Source of the DNA: Geobacteraceae bacterium
GTDB taxonomy: Bacteria; Desulfobacterota; Desulfuromonadia; Geobacterales; Pseudopelobacteraceae
Assembly: GCA_025355965.1 (NCBI GenBank)
Contig: JANXYR010000053.1
Location: 52,818-116,817 of the forward strand
DNA: 64,000 nucleotides
Direction: 5' to 3'
Part shown: positions 1 through 8,350 of the stretch, one piece after another
How positions within the stretch are numbered: the first letter of the stretch is position 1
Layout: every line of letters begins with the position of its first letter
Position numbers and translations under genes: made by a program
The notes under the pieces: generated by a model
The model's database searches: none
Seen by the model: the letters and a program-made list of their open reading frames with translations, nothing else
What the model was told of the DNA's origin: nothing

Positions 1-2607
1 GGAAGATAAAACGGTAACATGCACCTGAGTGGAGTTATTAATATTTTCAGTTGGAACATCGGAAAAACCGTAAAGTATCAACAGCGCATTCAATGTTGTA
101 GGGTTAGGTAACTGCATTCCCAGGTTGCCGCTCATCCGGCCATAGACGGGGTCAAATGAAGCGCCCATTTCATCATGAATTCCTTTAGGGTGTGTCGGCG
201 CTGTCACCTCTTCACCTGCCAGGGTCACAAATTTTAGATAGCTATCGTTGATCTGTGCAATTCCCTCCCAGGGGAAGTTGAGCGGGAAGTAGGAGTTAGG
301 ATAAGCATCCTTATAAGCGGCCTGGCCAACAATGATAGGTTCCTGGGCCCTCTCGAAAAGAGTCTTTTTATCAGGGTTTATGGCGGTGACGGGTGTTGCG
401 GCTGTAAACTCTTTTTCCAGGTCAGCCCTATTGAAGGTATACTTATTATCCACAACAGTTCGTACTGGGCGAACTATAACCTGCATGACGGTTCGAGTGT
501 TCGGGGCATAACCGATTAATGGTCCTGTACCACCCTCCCAGGCGCCAGTTATCTTGTTAAATACACCGCCAGTACCAAAACCGCCGGAATCGCGTGAATC
601 AGGGGCTCCGGTGTAATAGTCATAACCAGCCACCCTGGCTGGCCAGGCGGCCGGAGCGTCGTTGTATAGGATCAGTGTCTTACCTGCATATTTACTGAAA
701 TCGACAATCACATCAGCCCGCTCGGCAGGTCCCAGAGCAAGGCCCATCTTATCAACATTACCTACCCAAAAGGCGGTTGGATCAATGTTATAGGTGATTG
801 GCTGTGGATCAATCACTACTGGCTGAGGCAAAAAGCCACCTTCGGTGCCGATCTGCAGGAAGCTTGGTCCCTTGAAGGCCGGGTCAGGTACTCCGCCGTC
901 GCGGCCATCAACTGGCCAGAATTCTGGCCAGTTATACTGTGCGGCAAGATGCGGTGATGCCGGCAGCATTTTAACTTCAGTCAGACGCGATGCAGGACGT
1001 GGGTCAAGGCTTATCTGCGTTGGATCAGCTTCATAGAATGACAGATTCCAGAACCGGTCGCTGGCACCGTTTAAGATACGGAAGCGATATACTCTCGCAT
1101 CTACAGTTAGGGAAGGAAATGCTGTGCCGTTGACTACTGCGCTGTCTTGAAACGCTTCCATGCCCATCGAGACGTTGGGTGTCCCCGGGATTTTTTCAGG
1201 TTGACCTGGGGTTTGGCACTGGGCAAGTTCCAGTGGGTTTGAACTGCTGCAATTAGGGTCATAATAAGGGTTGGCTACCGGTCCCTTGGTGACAACAGTT
1301 GCGGGATAAAACCATGGCCCATACATCCAGCGTCCAAAAGGATTGACACCACCGATACCCGCGGTGGAAGTCTGGGCAGGCATGTAGACATGCGGCATCC
1401 AGAGATCGCCGGTAACCGGCGCTCTGTCGCCTCCGTTAAGAGTACCGCTGCCCCAATTCCACAGCGGGTCAGTGATCCTGATTTTAGGAGTAATTACACC
1501 TGACACCGGATGTGCCGTTGGTGTTGCATCGACAAAGGTCTTGTCCTGAAGGATTAGTGGAATCTGGTCTGGCGGGATTATACCGCGAGCTATAAGATCC
1601 TGCTCATATTGGTCTGTAATGAGGTAACCGGCGACTTCACCAACATAGACGTTGAGGCGCGTAGTACCGAAGGCGTGGTCATGATAAAACATCAACCTGG
1701 CACTTTGCTGATTGGTGTAATAAAATGTCATTGAGCCATCACCAGGATCTGGCATATCAGGTACATTTTGAGCACTGACGCCCTTTTTGAAGGGAGTTAT
1801 TTCAAGGGCAGGGGTAATCCACTGATGGGGTGTACCGTCACTGATCCAGGGGGTGCGCCCACCATGCAAATGAATTGTTGCCCGGTTCTGGGTGTAGCTT
1901 GCACAGGTGTTGCCATCAGCAGTGTTGTTACAAGGAGAACCGTCCACATTAGCCGGACCGGTACCCGCTCCCATGACAGTTAAGTCAGTAGGAACAAAAA
2001 GATCGCCAGCTGAGCCTATCGGAAGCTTGTTCGTGAACTTTATACGCACCGGACGATCTCTTTCTGAAACTAACGTAGGCCCCAAATAACGAATCGGATC
2101 TGGCGCTATTCCAATCCCGGCGGCGGTGTCGGCGGCTGTGCATGCATGCTGATCGGCACCACATTTATTCTGGCTGGGCAAAGTGCCGGCCGAGAGATTA
2201 GTACCTCTATTGACCTGCACATAACCGCGCAACAGGGTTCCTGGGGCTGGCAGATCTGAGTGCATACGCTGATTGAATTCTCTTAGCTCAATTTCATAAT
2301 AATCGGAACCGGGATAAGTTGTTATGTCGGGCTTTCCGATAGTTAAATATTGACCAAGATTATTTGCCTTACCGCTCCCAAGGCCGGGAAGAGTATCGAC
2401 AAACTTGGCCAATGGGGGGCTGTTTGCCCAGTTGGCAGTTGTGTAATAATCCGGGGTACGTGTAGTCTCACCATTTGAGAGATAGCCGGTTACAGGGCTG
2501 GTCGGAATTTGAGGAACTGCTCCGGCAAGCTGTGGCATACTGCCGAAGCAAAGGATTGCCAACACAATGCCTAATCGCCAAAGTTTAACTCTGTCACGAT
2601 TTATCAT
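1..2607 (-). CDS. Large secreted multicopper oxidase, OmpB/OmpC-like, C-terminus beyond window
   Basis: The minus-strand frame is open for 869 codons from an ATG at 2607 to the window edge, so the C-terminus is missing. An AAGGAGAG ribosome site precedes the ATG and a hydrophobic signal peptide covers about residues 8-30. Copper-ligand motifs of the multicopper oxidase family are visible: HLHGG at residues 246-250, followed by an SDG-type segment, and HDH at 309-311 followed by a TRLNVY stretch. The usual C-terminal HCH...H...M ligands would fall outside the window. Length well above ordinary laccases and the sequence style resemble Geobacter OmpB/OmpC, outer-surface multicopper proteins linked to metal oxide reduction. 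That functional link is inference. It follows a small exported protein by 29 bp and probably shares its promoter. Confidence 0.88.
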   Translation of the reverse strand, partial: MINRDRVKLWRLGIVLAILCFGSMPQLAGAVPQIPTSPVTGYLSNGETTRTPDYYTTANWANSPPLAKFVDTLPGLGSGKANNLGQYLTIGKPDITTYPGSDYYEIELREFNQRMHSDLPAPGTLLRGYVQVNRGTNLSAGTLPSQNKCGADQHACTAADTAAGIGIAPDPIRYLGPTLVSERDRPVRIKFTNKLPIGSAGDLFVPTDLTVMGAGTGPANVDGSPCNNTADGNTCASYTQNRATIHLHGGRTPWISDGTPHQWITPALEITPFKKGVSAQNVPDMPDPGDGSMTFYYTNQQSARLMFYHDHAFGTTRLNVYVGEVAGYLITDQYEQDLIARGIIPPDQIPLILQDKTFVDATPTAHPVSGVITPKIRITDPLWNWGSGTLNGGDRAPVTGDLWMPHVYMPAQTSTAGIGGVNPFGRWMYGPWFYPATVVTKGPVANPYYDPNCSSSNPLELAQCQTPGQPEKIPGTPNVSMGMEAFQDSAVVNGTAFPSLTVDARVYRFRILNGASDRFWNLSFYEADPTQISLDPRPASRLTEVKMLPASPHLAAQYNWPEFWPVDGRDGGVPDPAFKGPSFLQIGTEGGFLPQPVVIDPQPITYNIDPTAFWVGNVDKMGLALGPAERADVIVDFSKYAGKTLILYNDAPAAWPARVAGYDYYTGAPDSRDSGGFGTGGVFNKITGAWEGGTGPLIGYAPNTRTVMQVIVRPVRTVVDNKYTFNRADLEKEFTAATPVTAINPDKKTLFERAQEPIIVGQAAYKDAYPNSYFPLNFPWEGIAQINDSYLKFVTLAGEEVTAPTHPKGIHDEMGASFDPVYGRMSGNLGMQLPNPTTLNALLILYGFSDVPTENINNSTQVHVTVLSS

Positions 2608-2636
2608 ATTCTCTCCTTATACTTTATTTGCTGTAC

Positions 2637-2909
2637 CTATTTGTTTTCCATGACTGGAGGAGTAATATTCTGTACGGCTTGCCGGGCTTGGTGAACTTTT
2701 AGTCTTTCAGCTTTAAGAGCTTCAGCAGCGGCCTTCAGCTTTTCAGACGTAACGCGCTGTTCAAGCTGTTTGCGGGTCGTCTCTCTCTTTGCAGCCAATT
2801 CAGGTGTCAAAGGAGCAACAGTACCCGCAAATACAATTCCACCAGCCAGCGACGATAGTGCTGATACCATGACAATTATCCAAATCATTAGTACATTTTT
2901 ATTTTTCAT
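2637..2909 (-). CDS. Small exported protein upstream of the multicopper oxidase
   Basis: This 90-residue protein has an N-terminal hydrophobic segment at about residues 7-28 that looks like a signal peptide or anchor. A charged, Lys/Arg/Glu/Ala-rich helical remainder follows. An AGGAG ribosome site sits seven bases before the ATG. I do not recognise a family. It is the first gene after the predicted sigma54 promoter and lies 29 bp upstream of the multicopper oxidase, so the two are probably cotranscribed. A role as a small periplasmic partner or chaperone for the oxidase is only a guess from position. Confidence 0.7.
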   Translation of the reverse strand: MKNKNVLMIWIIVMVSALSSLAGGIVFAGTVAPLTPELAAKRETTRKQLEQRVTSEKLKAAAEALKAERLKVHQARQAVQNITPPVMENK

Positions 2910-2973
2910 GTTGCTCTCCTTTGGATATATTTAACACTTTGATATACGTTTGTAGATCTATTTTGAAGTAAAA

Positions 2974-2987
2974 GCAGGAAGTGTGCC
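2974..2987 (-). promoter_or_regulatory. Predicted sigma54 (RpoN) promoter for the oxidase operon
   Basis: Read on the minus strand the sequence is CGGCACACTTCCTGCTT. It has GG at -24 and GC at -12 with exactly ten bases between them, and the GGCAC of the sigma54 consensus is intact. The -12 element is CTGC rather than TTGC. Transcription would start near 2962, leaving a leader of about 50 bases before the small exported protein. Two sigma54-type regulators are encoded in the window, one 4 kb away. Confidence 0.6.
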
Positions 2988-3060
2988 GAATATTATGGTG
3001 AGCTATCTAGCTAAAATAACGTAATTTTATGTGTAATGCCTGAAAACCAGGCTGCCACTT

Positions 3061-3085
3061 GTCTCAATATGAGATTTTTGTCTCA
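3061..3085 (-). promoter_or_regulatory. Predicted enhancer site (three TGAGAC-type half-sites) upstream of the oxidase operon
   Basis: On the minus strand the order is TGAGAC, four bases, ATCTCA, three bases, TGAGAC. The site is centred about 110 bp upstream of the expected start of the sigma54 promoter at 2974-2987, a normal distance for an NtrC-type activator. The same arrangement recurs at 6909-6932, next to the regulator gene itself. Confidence 0.55.
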
Positions 3086-3167
3086 ACGTATTAACCCTAA
3101 TAAACAGGATAAGTACGTTAACAAAGTAATTTTTGCATAAAAAACGCAGAAAACAACTTATATCGTA

Positions 3168-4880
3168 CTAATGAATAACCCATCCGCTTTTAGGCAGCAG
3201 GGTCGGTTCTACTCCCGGACCGAGTTGAATAATATAGCATCCCTTTGAAACATAACGTTGTCCTGAGCCGAAGCTGAGCCGTTCATAATCTCTAACAACA
3301 ACATCCATTTGCATGCTCATGACGTCAAATAGATGATCCCTCTGCAGGTTATCGTAAATCAGATTAAGCCCTTGCAAAGTTGCCTGCTGCAACATTGTTG
3401 TGCTGCGAGAAGCAATCCTGCGATCACCAAAATCTTTGCTGCCTGTCAAGATAGGCACCTTGGCGTCAAAGCCGCCAGTTTTGGGGCCAACATAAGGCGT
3501 CAGTCGGAATGGGAAAGTGATATAAACCTTGTTTCGAGAAGCTTCCACAATAGTTGAAGTTTTATTGCCAAGGTATCCAGAGGATACAAAAACCATCTTC
3601 GGGTCAGAAAGCTGAGATATTAGTTTTGGCAGGTTCGTCAGCAGTTCAGCGTCTGTCCAGAGCAGTAGCACACCGGGTTTATATTTTTTCAGGAGTTTAC
3701 CTAGTGTTGCCTTATTTCGGAGCTCATTTGTGGTTAAGGTCTTGGTGATTACTGCTGGTCGTCCCAGTTCGTTCCAACTATTCTGAAAACCGGATGCCAG
3801 CGTCTTGCCAACTGGGGAGTCCTGAATAATCTGAAGAATAGTGGTTCTTATCGGGAGAGTTTCAAGGCGATTGAGATAGCTAGCAACGGCTTCTCCTTCC
3901 TGAGCATAGCCTTTGTTGAAATAATACGTATACCATCCAGTTTCGGATACTACAGGAAAATCGGTGATTGGGAAGAGGCAGGGCAGTCGCTCTGCCTCGC
4001 AGAAGTCATGAATAGGGCGCCAATCAAGGTTGGATATGCCACCAAGTACAGCAAAAACCGGATTGTTGTTTTGGTAGGTTGTAAGTTGTTCTTTCCAAGT
4101 TTCCGGTGGGCCTCTCAGTTCCCAAATATCCAGAGATGCTTTGCGAAAAGCGAATTGCATATCTGCTGTGGGAGTATAGCCAAATTTTATGAAATCATTG
4201 TACATTCCCATCTGCTGGTTTTTTTGGGCAATAAATTTTTCAAGAGGCATTAGAAGGGTCTGGCGGTCTTCCTGGTTCACATCGTCGCTAATAATGGTTG
4301 CAAATTTAAATTCCCCGCTGTTGGCCCCTGGAGAAGGCTTTGAAGAGAGTTCTTCCAGATAGCTAATAAGAATATACATGTCATGGTCTGATAGTGGATA
4401 GCGTGGCATGACGTCATTGAAAGTCTGCCCTGACGGGTCTGTGCCGAAACGCATGGCGGTTGCCAAAGATTCACGGGTGTAGGCCGGCCGTTCCAATACG
4501 GTTTTGGCATAGATAAAGCGTCCGGCCTGGTCGCTTTTGTCACCCAATGATGGTGGGCGTCGATACGGTTTGTAGAGTTTGTTTCCTGTGGTTGGCGGGG
4601 TAACCACTCCACCCTCAAAAGAACCGAGTCCGGCGCGGAGATGACAGCTGGAGCAGGAAAAAGATCTGCTGTCAACCTCGATATCGCCCCGGATGAAAGC
4701 AGGCATGGGAGTTCCGGAGGGGAGAATTCCCTCGCGGTACATCCTCTCGCCAAGACGCATTATTTCAGCCTGAGGAAGTGGAGCTGCCGCAAACAGTGAA
4801 GTTACCGTGAGAAAAAAGAGCAGGACAATAAGTACTGAGATTAAAAAGGTAATTCTCACGGTTGAGTAATGGTGTTTCAT
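3168..4880 (-). CDS. Cytochrome c domain fused to a periplasmic ligand-binding (Peripla_BP-like) domain
   Basis: The 570-residue protein has a signal peptide or membrane anchor at residues 9-33. A c-type heme site, CSSCH, lies at 76-80. A likely axial Met158 sits in a typical DVMPRYPLSD segment that closes the cytochrome fold near residue 180. From about 190 onward the sequence resembles branched-chain amino acid type solute-binding proteins, with alternating strand-helix stretches such as VFAVLGG and VLLLWTDAELL. No matching ABC importer lies nearby, so the binding domain may sense or position a ligand rather than feed a transporter. SCO and FKBP genes lie directly upstream and probably form one operon. 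The start is the first ATG before the signal peptide; its ribosome site is weak. Confidence 0.82.
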   Translation of the reverse strand: MKHHYSTVRITFLISVLIVLLFFLTVTSLFAAAPLPQAEIMRLGERMYREGILPSGTPMPAFIRGDIEVDSRSFSCSSCHLRAGLGSFEGGVVTPPTTGNKLYKPYRRPPSLGDKSDQAGRFIYAKTVLERPAYTRESLATAMRFGTDPSGQTFNDVMPRYPLSDHDMYILISYLEELSSKPSPGANSGEFKFATIISDDVNQEDRQTLLMPLEKFIAQKNQQMGMYNDFIKFGYTPTADMQFAFRKASLDIWELRGPPETWKEQLTTYQNNNPVFAVLGGISNLDWRPIHDFCEAERLPCLFPITDFPVVSETGWYTYYFNKGYAQEGEAVASYLNRLETLPIRTTILQIIQDSPVGKTLASGFQNSWNELGRPAVITKTLTTNELRNKATLGKLLKKYKPGVLLLWTDAELLTNLPKLISQLSDPKMVFVSSGYLGNKTSTIVEASRNKVYITFPFRLTPYVGPKTGGFDAKVPILTGSKDFGDRRIASRSTTMLQQATLQGLNLIYDNLQRDHLFDVMSMQMDVVVRDYERLSFGSGQRYVSKGCYIIQLGPGVEPTLLPKSGWVIH

Positions 4881-4907
4881 GATTCACCAATAAAATTCAG
4901 AATTGAG

Positions 4908-5495
4908 TTATTGTTTCACTATTGCACTTTGGTACTCTTCCATAAACTCACGAGAACTCATAATTCCGAATAAACGTATCCAGCTGCCGTCTTTTGGAGA
5001 GCGAATCATGTTCAACGGATAATGTGACATCTTATCCGGGATGTAGGCGTTGAAGGCCCTCATCACGATGTCTATATCGGTCCGGCTACCAGTTAAAAAA
5101 TCCCATCCCGGTTTGGCGTGATAGCGTTTCAGGTACTCTTTCAGTACTTTTGGGGTATCATTTTCCGGGTCAATGGTGATCGACACCAGTCGGGCTTTCT
5201 GGCTGGTTACAGCAAGCTTGCCCTGCAGATTGACAAAACCGGCCGAAAGTACCGGGCAGATAGTAGTACAGGTGCCGTAGATGAAATCAACCACCACCGG
5301 TGAATCCCCTGTAAGTAAGGACTGAAGCCGTACCTTTTTTCCATCCTGATTTACGAGGGCAATATCGGGAATGTTGTATTTTTCTACCGTACGTTTGTAA
5401 CTTTTGCTTACGGCATGAGCTGAAGTTGCTGGGAGGAAAATGGCCATGAGGATAAGTAGAAGAAACGGTACTATTATTATGAATTGTAATCTCAT
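4908..5495 (-). CDS. SCO1/SenC family copper chaperone / thiol protein
   Basis: This 195-residue protein has a signal anchor at residues 5-27 and a thioredoxin-like fold. The SCO copper motif CTTICP provides C76 and C80. H158 in a MSHYP segment is the likely third ligand. SCO proteins deliver or reduce copper sites, classically CuA of cytochrome oxidase. No oxidase or nosZ gene is visible here, so the target could be the multicopper oxidase or an enzyme outside the window. It lies 16 bp downstream of the FKBP gene and 27 bp upstream of the cytochrome-binding-protein fusion, which suggests a common transcript. Confidence 0.88.
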   Translation of the reverse strand: MRLQFIIIVPFLLLILMAIFLPATSAHAVSKSYKRTVEKYNIPDIALVNQDGKKVRLQSLLTGDSPVVVDFIYGTCTTICPVLSAGFVNLQGKLAVTSQKARLVSITIDPENDTPKVLKEYLKRYHAKPGWDFLTGSRTDIDIVMRAFNAYIPDKMSHYPLNMIRSPKDGSWIRLFGIMSSREFMEEYQSAIVKQ

Positions 5496-5511
5496 CAGGC
5501 ACCTTTTAGGC

Positions 5512-6276
5512 TTATTTTTTAGCCGACTCAGCTGGTTTTACAGGTGCAGCAGTTGCAGGTCTAGTGGCCTCTATCTGCTTGAATTCCAATAGTTCAACTT
5601 CAAATGCCAGTGTAGCTCCAGGTAAAATCATTTCACCGGCACCATTTTCACCGTAAGCTAGGTCAGGCGGGCAAACCATCTTTGCTTTTCCGCCCGGTTT
5701 CATCTTTTGTACACCCTCGATCCAACATTTTATTACGTTATCCAGCTTGAACTCCAGCGGTTTACCGCGCTTATAAGAACTGTCGAATTCTTCGCCGTTA
5801 ATCAAAGTTCCGCGATAATTGACTTTTACGACATCAGCAGCCTTAGGGGATTCACCCTTTCCTTCAACCAGCGAGGTGTAAACCATTCCAGAGAGTGTCT
5901 TAGATGCTCCCTTCTCTTTGGCAGCCTTCTCCAGAAAGTCCTTACCAGCTGCGACCTGTTTTTCTCCCGATACTTTACGACGCGTTTTTGCCAGTTCCTG
6001 TATTTTGCTGGTATAAGTAGTCAGTTCCAAACTGCTTTTTTTACCAGTCTGTGCATCCGTTAATCCCTGTTTGACAAGTTCGAACTCTGCTGGCGTCAAA
6101 TTGAAAACGGACAGCGAGCGTGATACCGAAAGCCCGATAGCGTACAAAGTCTTCTGCTCTTCTGTCATAGCTGGTGGTTCGGCAGCATAGAGTGCTGTGC
6201 TTATCAAAAGTAGGGATGCAATAGCTGTCTTTTTGGTTATTATTTGTAATCTTCGGGACATTGCAGATGAATTCAT
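5512..6276 (-). CDS. Exported FKBP-type peptidyl-prolyl cis-trans isomerase
   Basis: The 254-residue protein carries a signal peptide at about residues 8-32, an FKBP N-terminal dimerisation domain from about 37 to 125, and an FKBP catalytic domain from about 140 to 235. FKBP signatures are visible (VKVNYRGTLINGEEFDSS, and AYGENGAGEMILPGATLAFEVEL in pieces). A Pro/Ala-rich tail follows. It matches Mip/FkpA-type periplasmic folding catalysts. A GGAGG ribosome site seven bases before ATG 6276 fixes the start. It heads the group FKBP, SCO, cytochrome fusion and may help fold the exported copper or heme proteins. Confidence 0.9.
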   Translation of the reverse strand: MNSSAMSRRLQIITKKTAIASLLLISTALYAAEPPAMTEEQKTLYAIGLSVSRSLSVFNLTPAEFELVKQGLTDAQTGKKSSLELTTYTSKIQELAKTRRKVSGEKQVAAGKDFLEKAAKEKGASKTLSGMVYTSLVEGKGESPKAADVVKVNYRGTLINGEEFDSSYKRGKPLEFKLDNVIKCWIEGVQKMKPGGKAKMVCPPDLAYGENGAGEMILPGATLAFEVELLEFKQIEATRPATAAPVKPAESAKK

Positions 6277-6335
6277 TGTGCATCCTCCGTGTGCAAAAAT
6301 GGTGATTCGAATATTGGTTACAGATTGCCTTGGTT

Positions 6336-6809
6336 TTAGTCAACTGCTAAGTCCTGCAAATAGTTTTTTTCCAATTGTTCATCTGCAATAAGGTGCAGTG
6401 CCCTAAGTAGTGACAAGATGAGAGATGGCTTGACCGGTTTTTCAAAGTAGTGCGATGCACCAAGTTTATAAGCGGTCTTTTCTAATTCCTCGTTGCCGTG
6501 GCCGGTAACGAGGATTATTTTTGCCAATGGTTGCTCTGCTCGTACTACTGATACAAGCAACATACCATCTTGATTTTTGGTTCCTGTAAAACGTAAATCA
6601 GAAATAACTGCAAAATATTCATTTCTGTTCAACAAAACAATAGCAGCATCAATACTATCGCATACATCAAAACCAAAGCATTCGCTCTTGAGCAACTTAC
6701 TGTAGGCAAAACATATTGCCGGTTCATCATCAACGATCAAAACCCGATGTTTTTCCGGCAAGAAATTGTCACCATATTGTGAATTGTCGTGATTCTCTTG
6801 AGAAGTCAT
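6336..6809 (-). CDS. Receiver-only response regulator
   Basis: The 157-residue protein is a CheY-like receiver and nothing more. It has the acidic pocket VDDEP at 26-30, the phosphoacceptor Asp71 in VISDLRF, a conserved TGHG and the Lys in FEKPVKP. No output domain follows. It lies 59 bp upstream of the FKBP gene on the same strand and 225 bp downstream of the NtrC-type regulator, so it may be a phosphate sink or phosphorelay partner of the histidine kinase in this cluster. That role is inferred from position. Confidence 0.85.
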   Translation of the reverse strand: MTSQENHDNSQYGDNFLPEKHRVLIVDDEPAICFAYSKLLKSECFGFDVCDSIDAAIVLLNRNEYFAVISDLRFTGTKNQDGMLLVSVVRAEQPLAKIILVTGHGNEELEKTAYKLGASHYFEKPVKPSLILSLLRALHLIADEQLEKNYLQDLAVD

Positions 6810-6908
6810 ATTCTGCTTTAATCAAGAATCATGCCGGAACTGTTAGGCTTATATTGCTAATGATATCATTGTGTTAGTGAATTATATAATGATGTGTATA
6901 TAACTAAT

Positions 6909-6932
6909 TGAGACTTAGTCTCAAAGTGAGAC
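6909..6932 (-). promoter_or_regulatory. Second copy of the three-half-site enhancer motif
   Basis: The sequence is TGAGAC, three bases, GTCTCA, three bases, TGAGAC, with half-sites starting at 6909, 6918 and 6927. The first two form a perfect 17-bp interrupted palindrome when the flanking T and A are included. It lies 100 bp upstream of the receiver gene and would suit control of the receiver-FKBP-SCO-cytochrome group. No convincing sigma54 promoter was found between it and that gene. Confidence 0.5.
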
Positions 6933-7033
6933 AAGGTGGTGAGAATGATATTAGGTGTCTTGAGGTTAAATAAAGAACAGTTGTAGTAACCAAGAGGAAA
7001 ATCTATTGAGTGCTTTACTGTGGATTATATTAT

Positions 7034-8350
7034 TTACGCATTTATCTGTTTCAGTCTTCGATAGAGAGTTGCCCGTGAAATATTGAGGCATTTTGCTGCT
7101 TTTTCGATATCGCCACCTGTCTGCTCCAATACGGCTTTGATATGAGTTTCTTCAACTACTTGAATGGTAAGCTGCTTTGTTGCAGGTTGATAAAGGCGCT
7201 TGTTCGTCAGATTCGAAAAATGTGCCTGACGAACTTTTGTGCCGTGCGGTGTAAGCAGCAGCGCGCGCTCGAGAACATTCTTTAGCTCACGGATGTTGCC
7301 GGGCCAGGGATAGTCCTTTAGCATCTTCATGATATCTTCAGTAAGAACCGCATAAGATGAACCTAATGATCGTAGCAGATAGTCTACCAGTGCTGGTAGA
7401 TCGTCCATGCGCTCTCTAAGAGGTGGAAGATGGATAGTCATTATATTAATCCGGTACATGAGGTCCTGGCGAAACTGACCAGAAGAGACCAATGAATCCA
7501 ACTCGTGATGCGTTGCGCATATCAGACGAAAATTACTTCTCAACAGCTTTACATCACCAAGTCTGCGGTAACTTTTGTCTTCTAAAACTTTGAGAAATTG
7601 CGCTTGAACATCAATGCTCATATCACCAATTTCATCCAGAAACATCGTCCCACGGTCGGCAATATCTAGCAGTCCTTTGCGATCTTGATCGGCAGAGGTA
7701 AAGGCGCCTTTGGCATTACCAAAGATTTCTCTAGAAAGCATTTCTCCCCTCAGGCTGGAGCAGTTTAGCTCAACACATTCATTTGATGCTCGTGACCCTT
7801 GCTGATGAATCCATCTGGCAAGCATCCCTTTTCCTGTGCCTGTTTCACCCGTTATTAACACCGGAATATCACTGGCAGCGGCTGCTATTGCCAAGCCATG
7901 TATTTCCTGCATGCCCCTGGCTTCTCCAATAAAAAAATCATATTTCTTTTCAAGTCGCATTCGAGCTGATTGTTGCTTTTTCAGGACTCCAATTTCAAGC
8001 ATTTTGCGCATGAATACGGCTAGTGCAGCATTATCAACCGGCTTGGTGAGGAAATTGTCTGCCCCGCGCTGCATTGCCTCAACTGCCAGAGGAATGTCTC
8101 CTTGGCCGGTTATAACTATGATCGGAATACAGAGGTCGTTTGTCCGCGCTGTACCGATAAAATCAATGCCGTTGCCATCCGGCAGGTTAATGTCGAGAAT
8201 CATTATGTCAAAACGACGGACGGCTAGTGCCGCTGAGGCCTCGGCAAGATTGGCCGCCTCGAAAACTTCATAGCCATCTTTTGAAAAATAGCGGACAAAA
8301 CCAAAGCGTGTAGCGGCGTTGTCTTCAATCAACAAAACATTAGGTTTCAT
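7034..8350 (-). CDS. NtrC-family response regulator with GAFTSA in place of GAFTGA
   Basis: The 438-residue protein has a receiver domain (Asp53), a sigma54-interaction AAA+ domain and a Fis-type helix-turn-helix at the C-terminus (AAKCLNISRATLYRRLKQ). Walker A is GETGTGKG at 168-175 and Walker B FLDEIGD lies near 237-243. The loop that contacts sigma54 reads GAFTSA at 215-220, so its second glycine is serine. The start is placed at ATG 8350 because it overlaps the kinase stop as ATGA and follows a GGGAGGAG site. A longer upstream frame would run into the kinase gene. It forms a two-component pair with the kinase and is the best candidate to bind the TGAGAC/GTCTCA sites. Confidence 0.9.
   Translation of the reverse strand: MKPNVLLIEDNAATRFGFVRYFSKDGYEVFEAANLAEASAALAVRRFDIMILDINLPDGNGIDFIGTARTNDLCIPIIVITGQGDIPLAVEAMQRGADNFLTKPVDNAALAVFMRKMLEIGVLKKQQSARMRLEKKYDFFIGEARGMQEIHGLAIAAAASDIPVLITGETGTGKGMLARWIHQQGSRASNECVELNCSSLRGEMLSREIFGNAKGAFTSADQDRKGLLDIADRGTMFLDEIGDMSIDVQAQFLKVLEDKSYRRLGDVKLLRSNFRLICATHHELDSLVSSGQFRQDLMYRINIMTIHLPPLRERMDDLPALVDYLLRSLGSSYAVLTEDIMKMLKDYPWPGNIRELKNVLERALLLTPHGTKVRQAHFSNLTNKRLYQPATKQLTIQVVEETHIKAVLEQTGGDIEKAAKCLNISRATLYRRLKQINA

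Noticed and set aside
4277..4753. Minus-strand frame of 158 residues inside the cytochrome fusion gene.
   Set aside because: It is a shifted frame of the real gene with no ribosome site and a Pro/Arg-rich, non-protein-like sequence.
6822..6835. GG-N10-GA element on the minus strand upstream of the receiver gene, similar to a sigma54 promoter.
   Set aside because: The -12 element lacks GC and the predicted start would fall on the receiver start codon.
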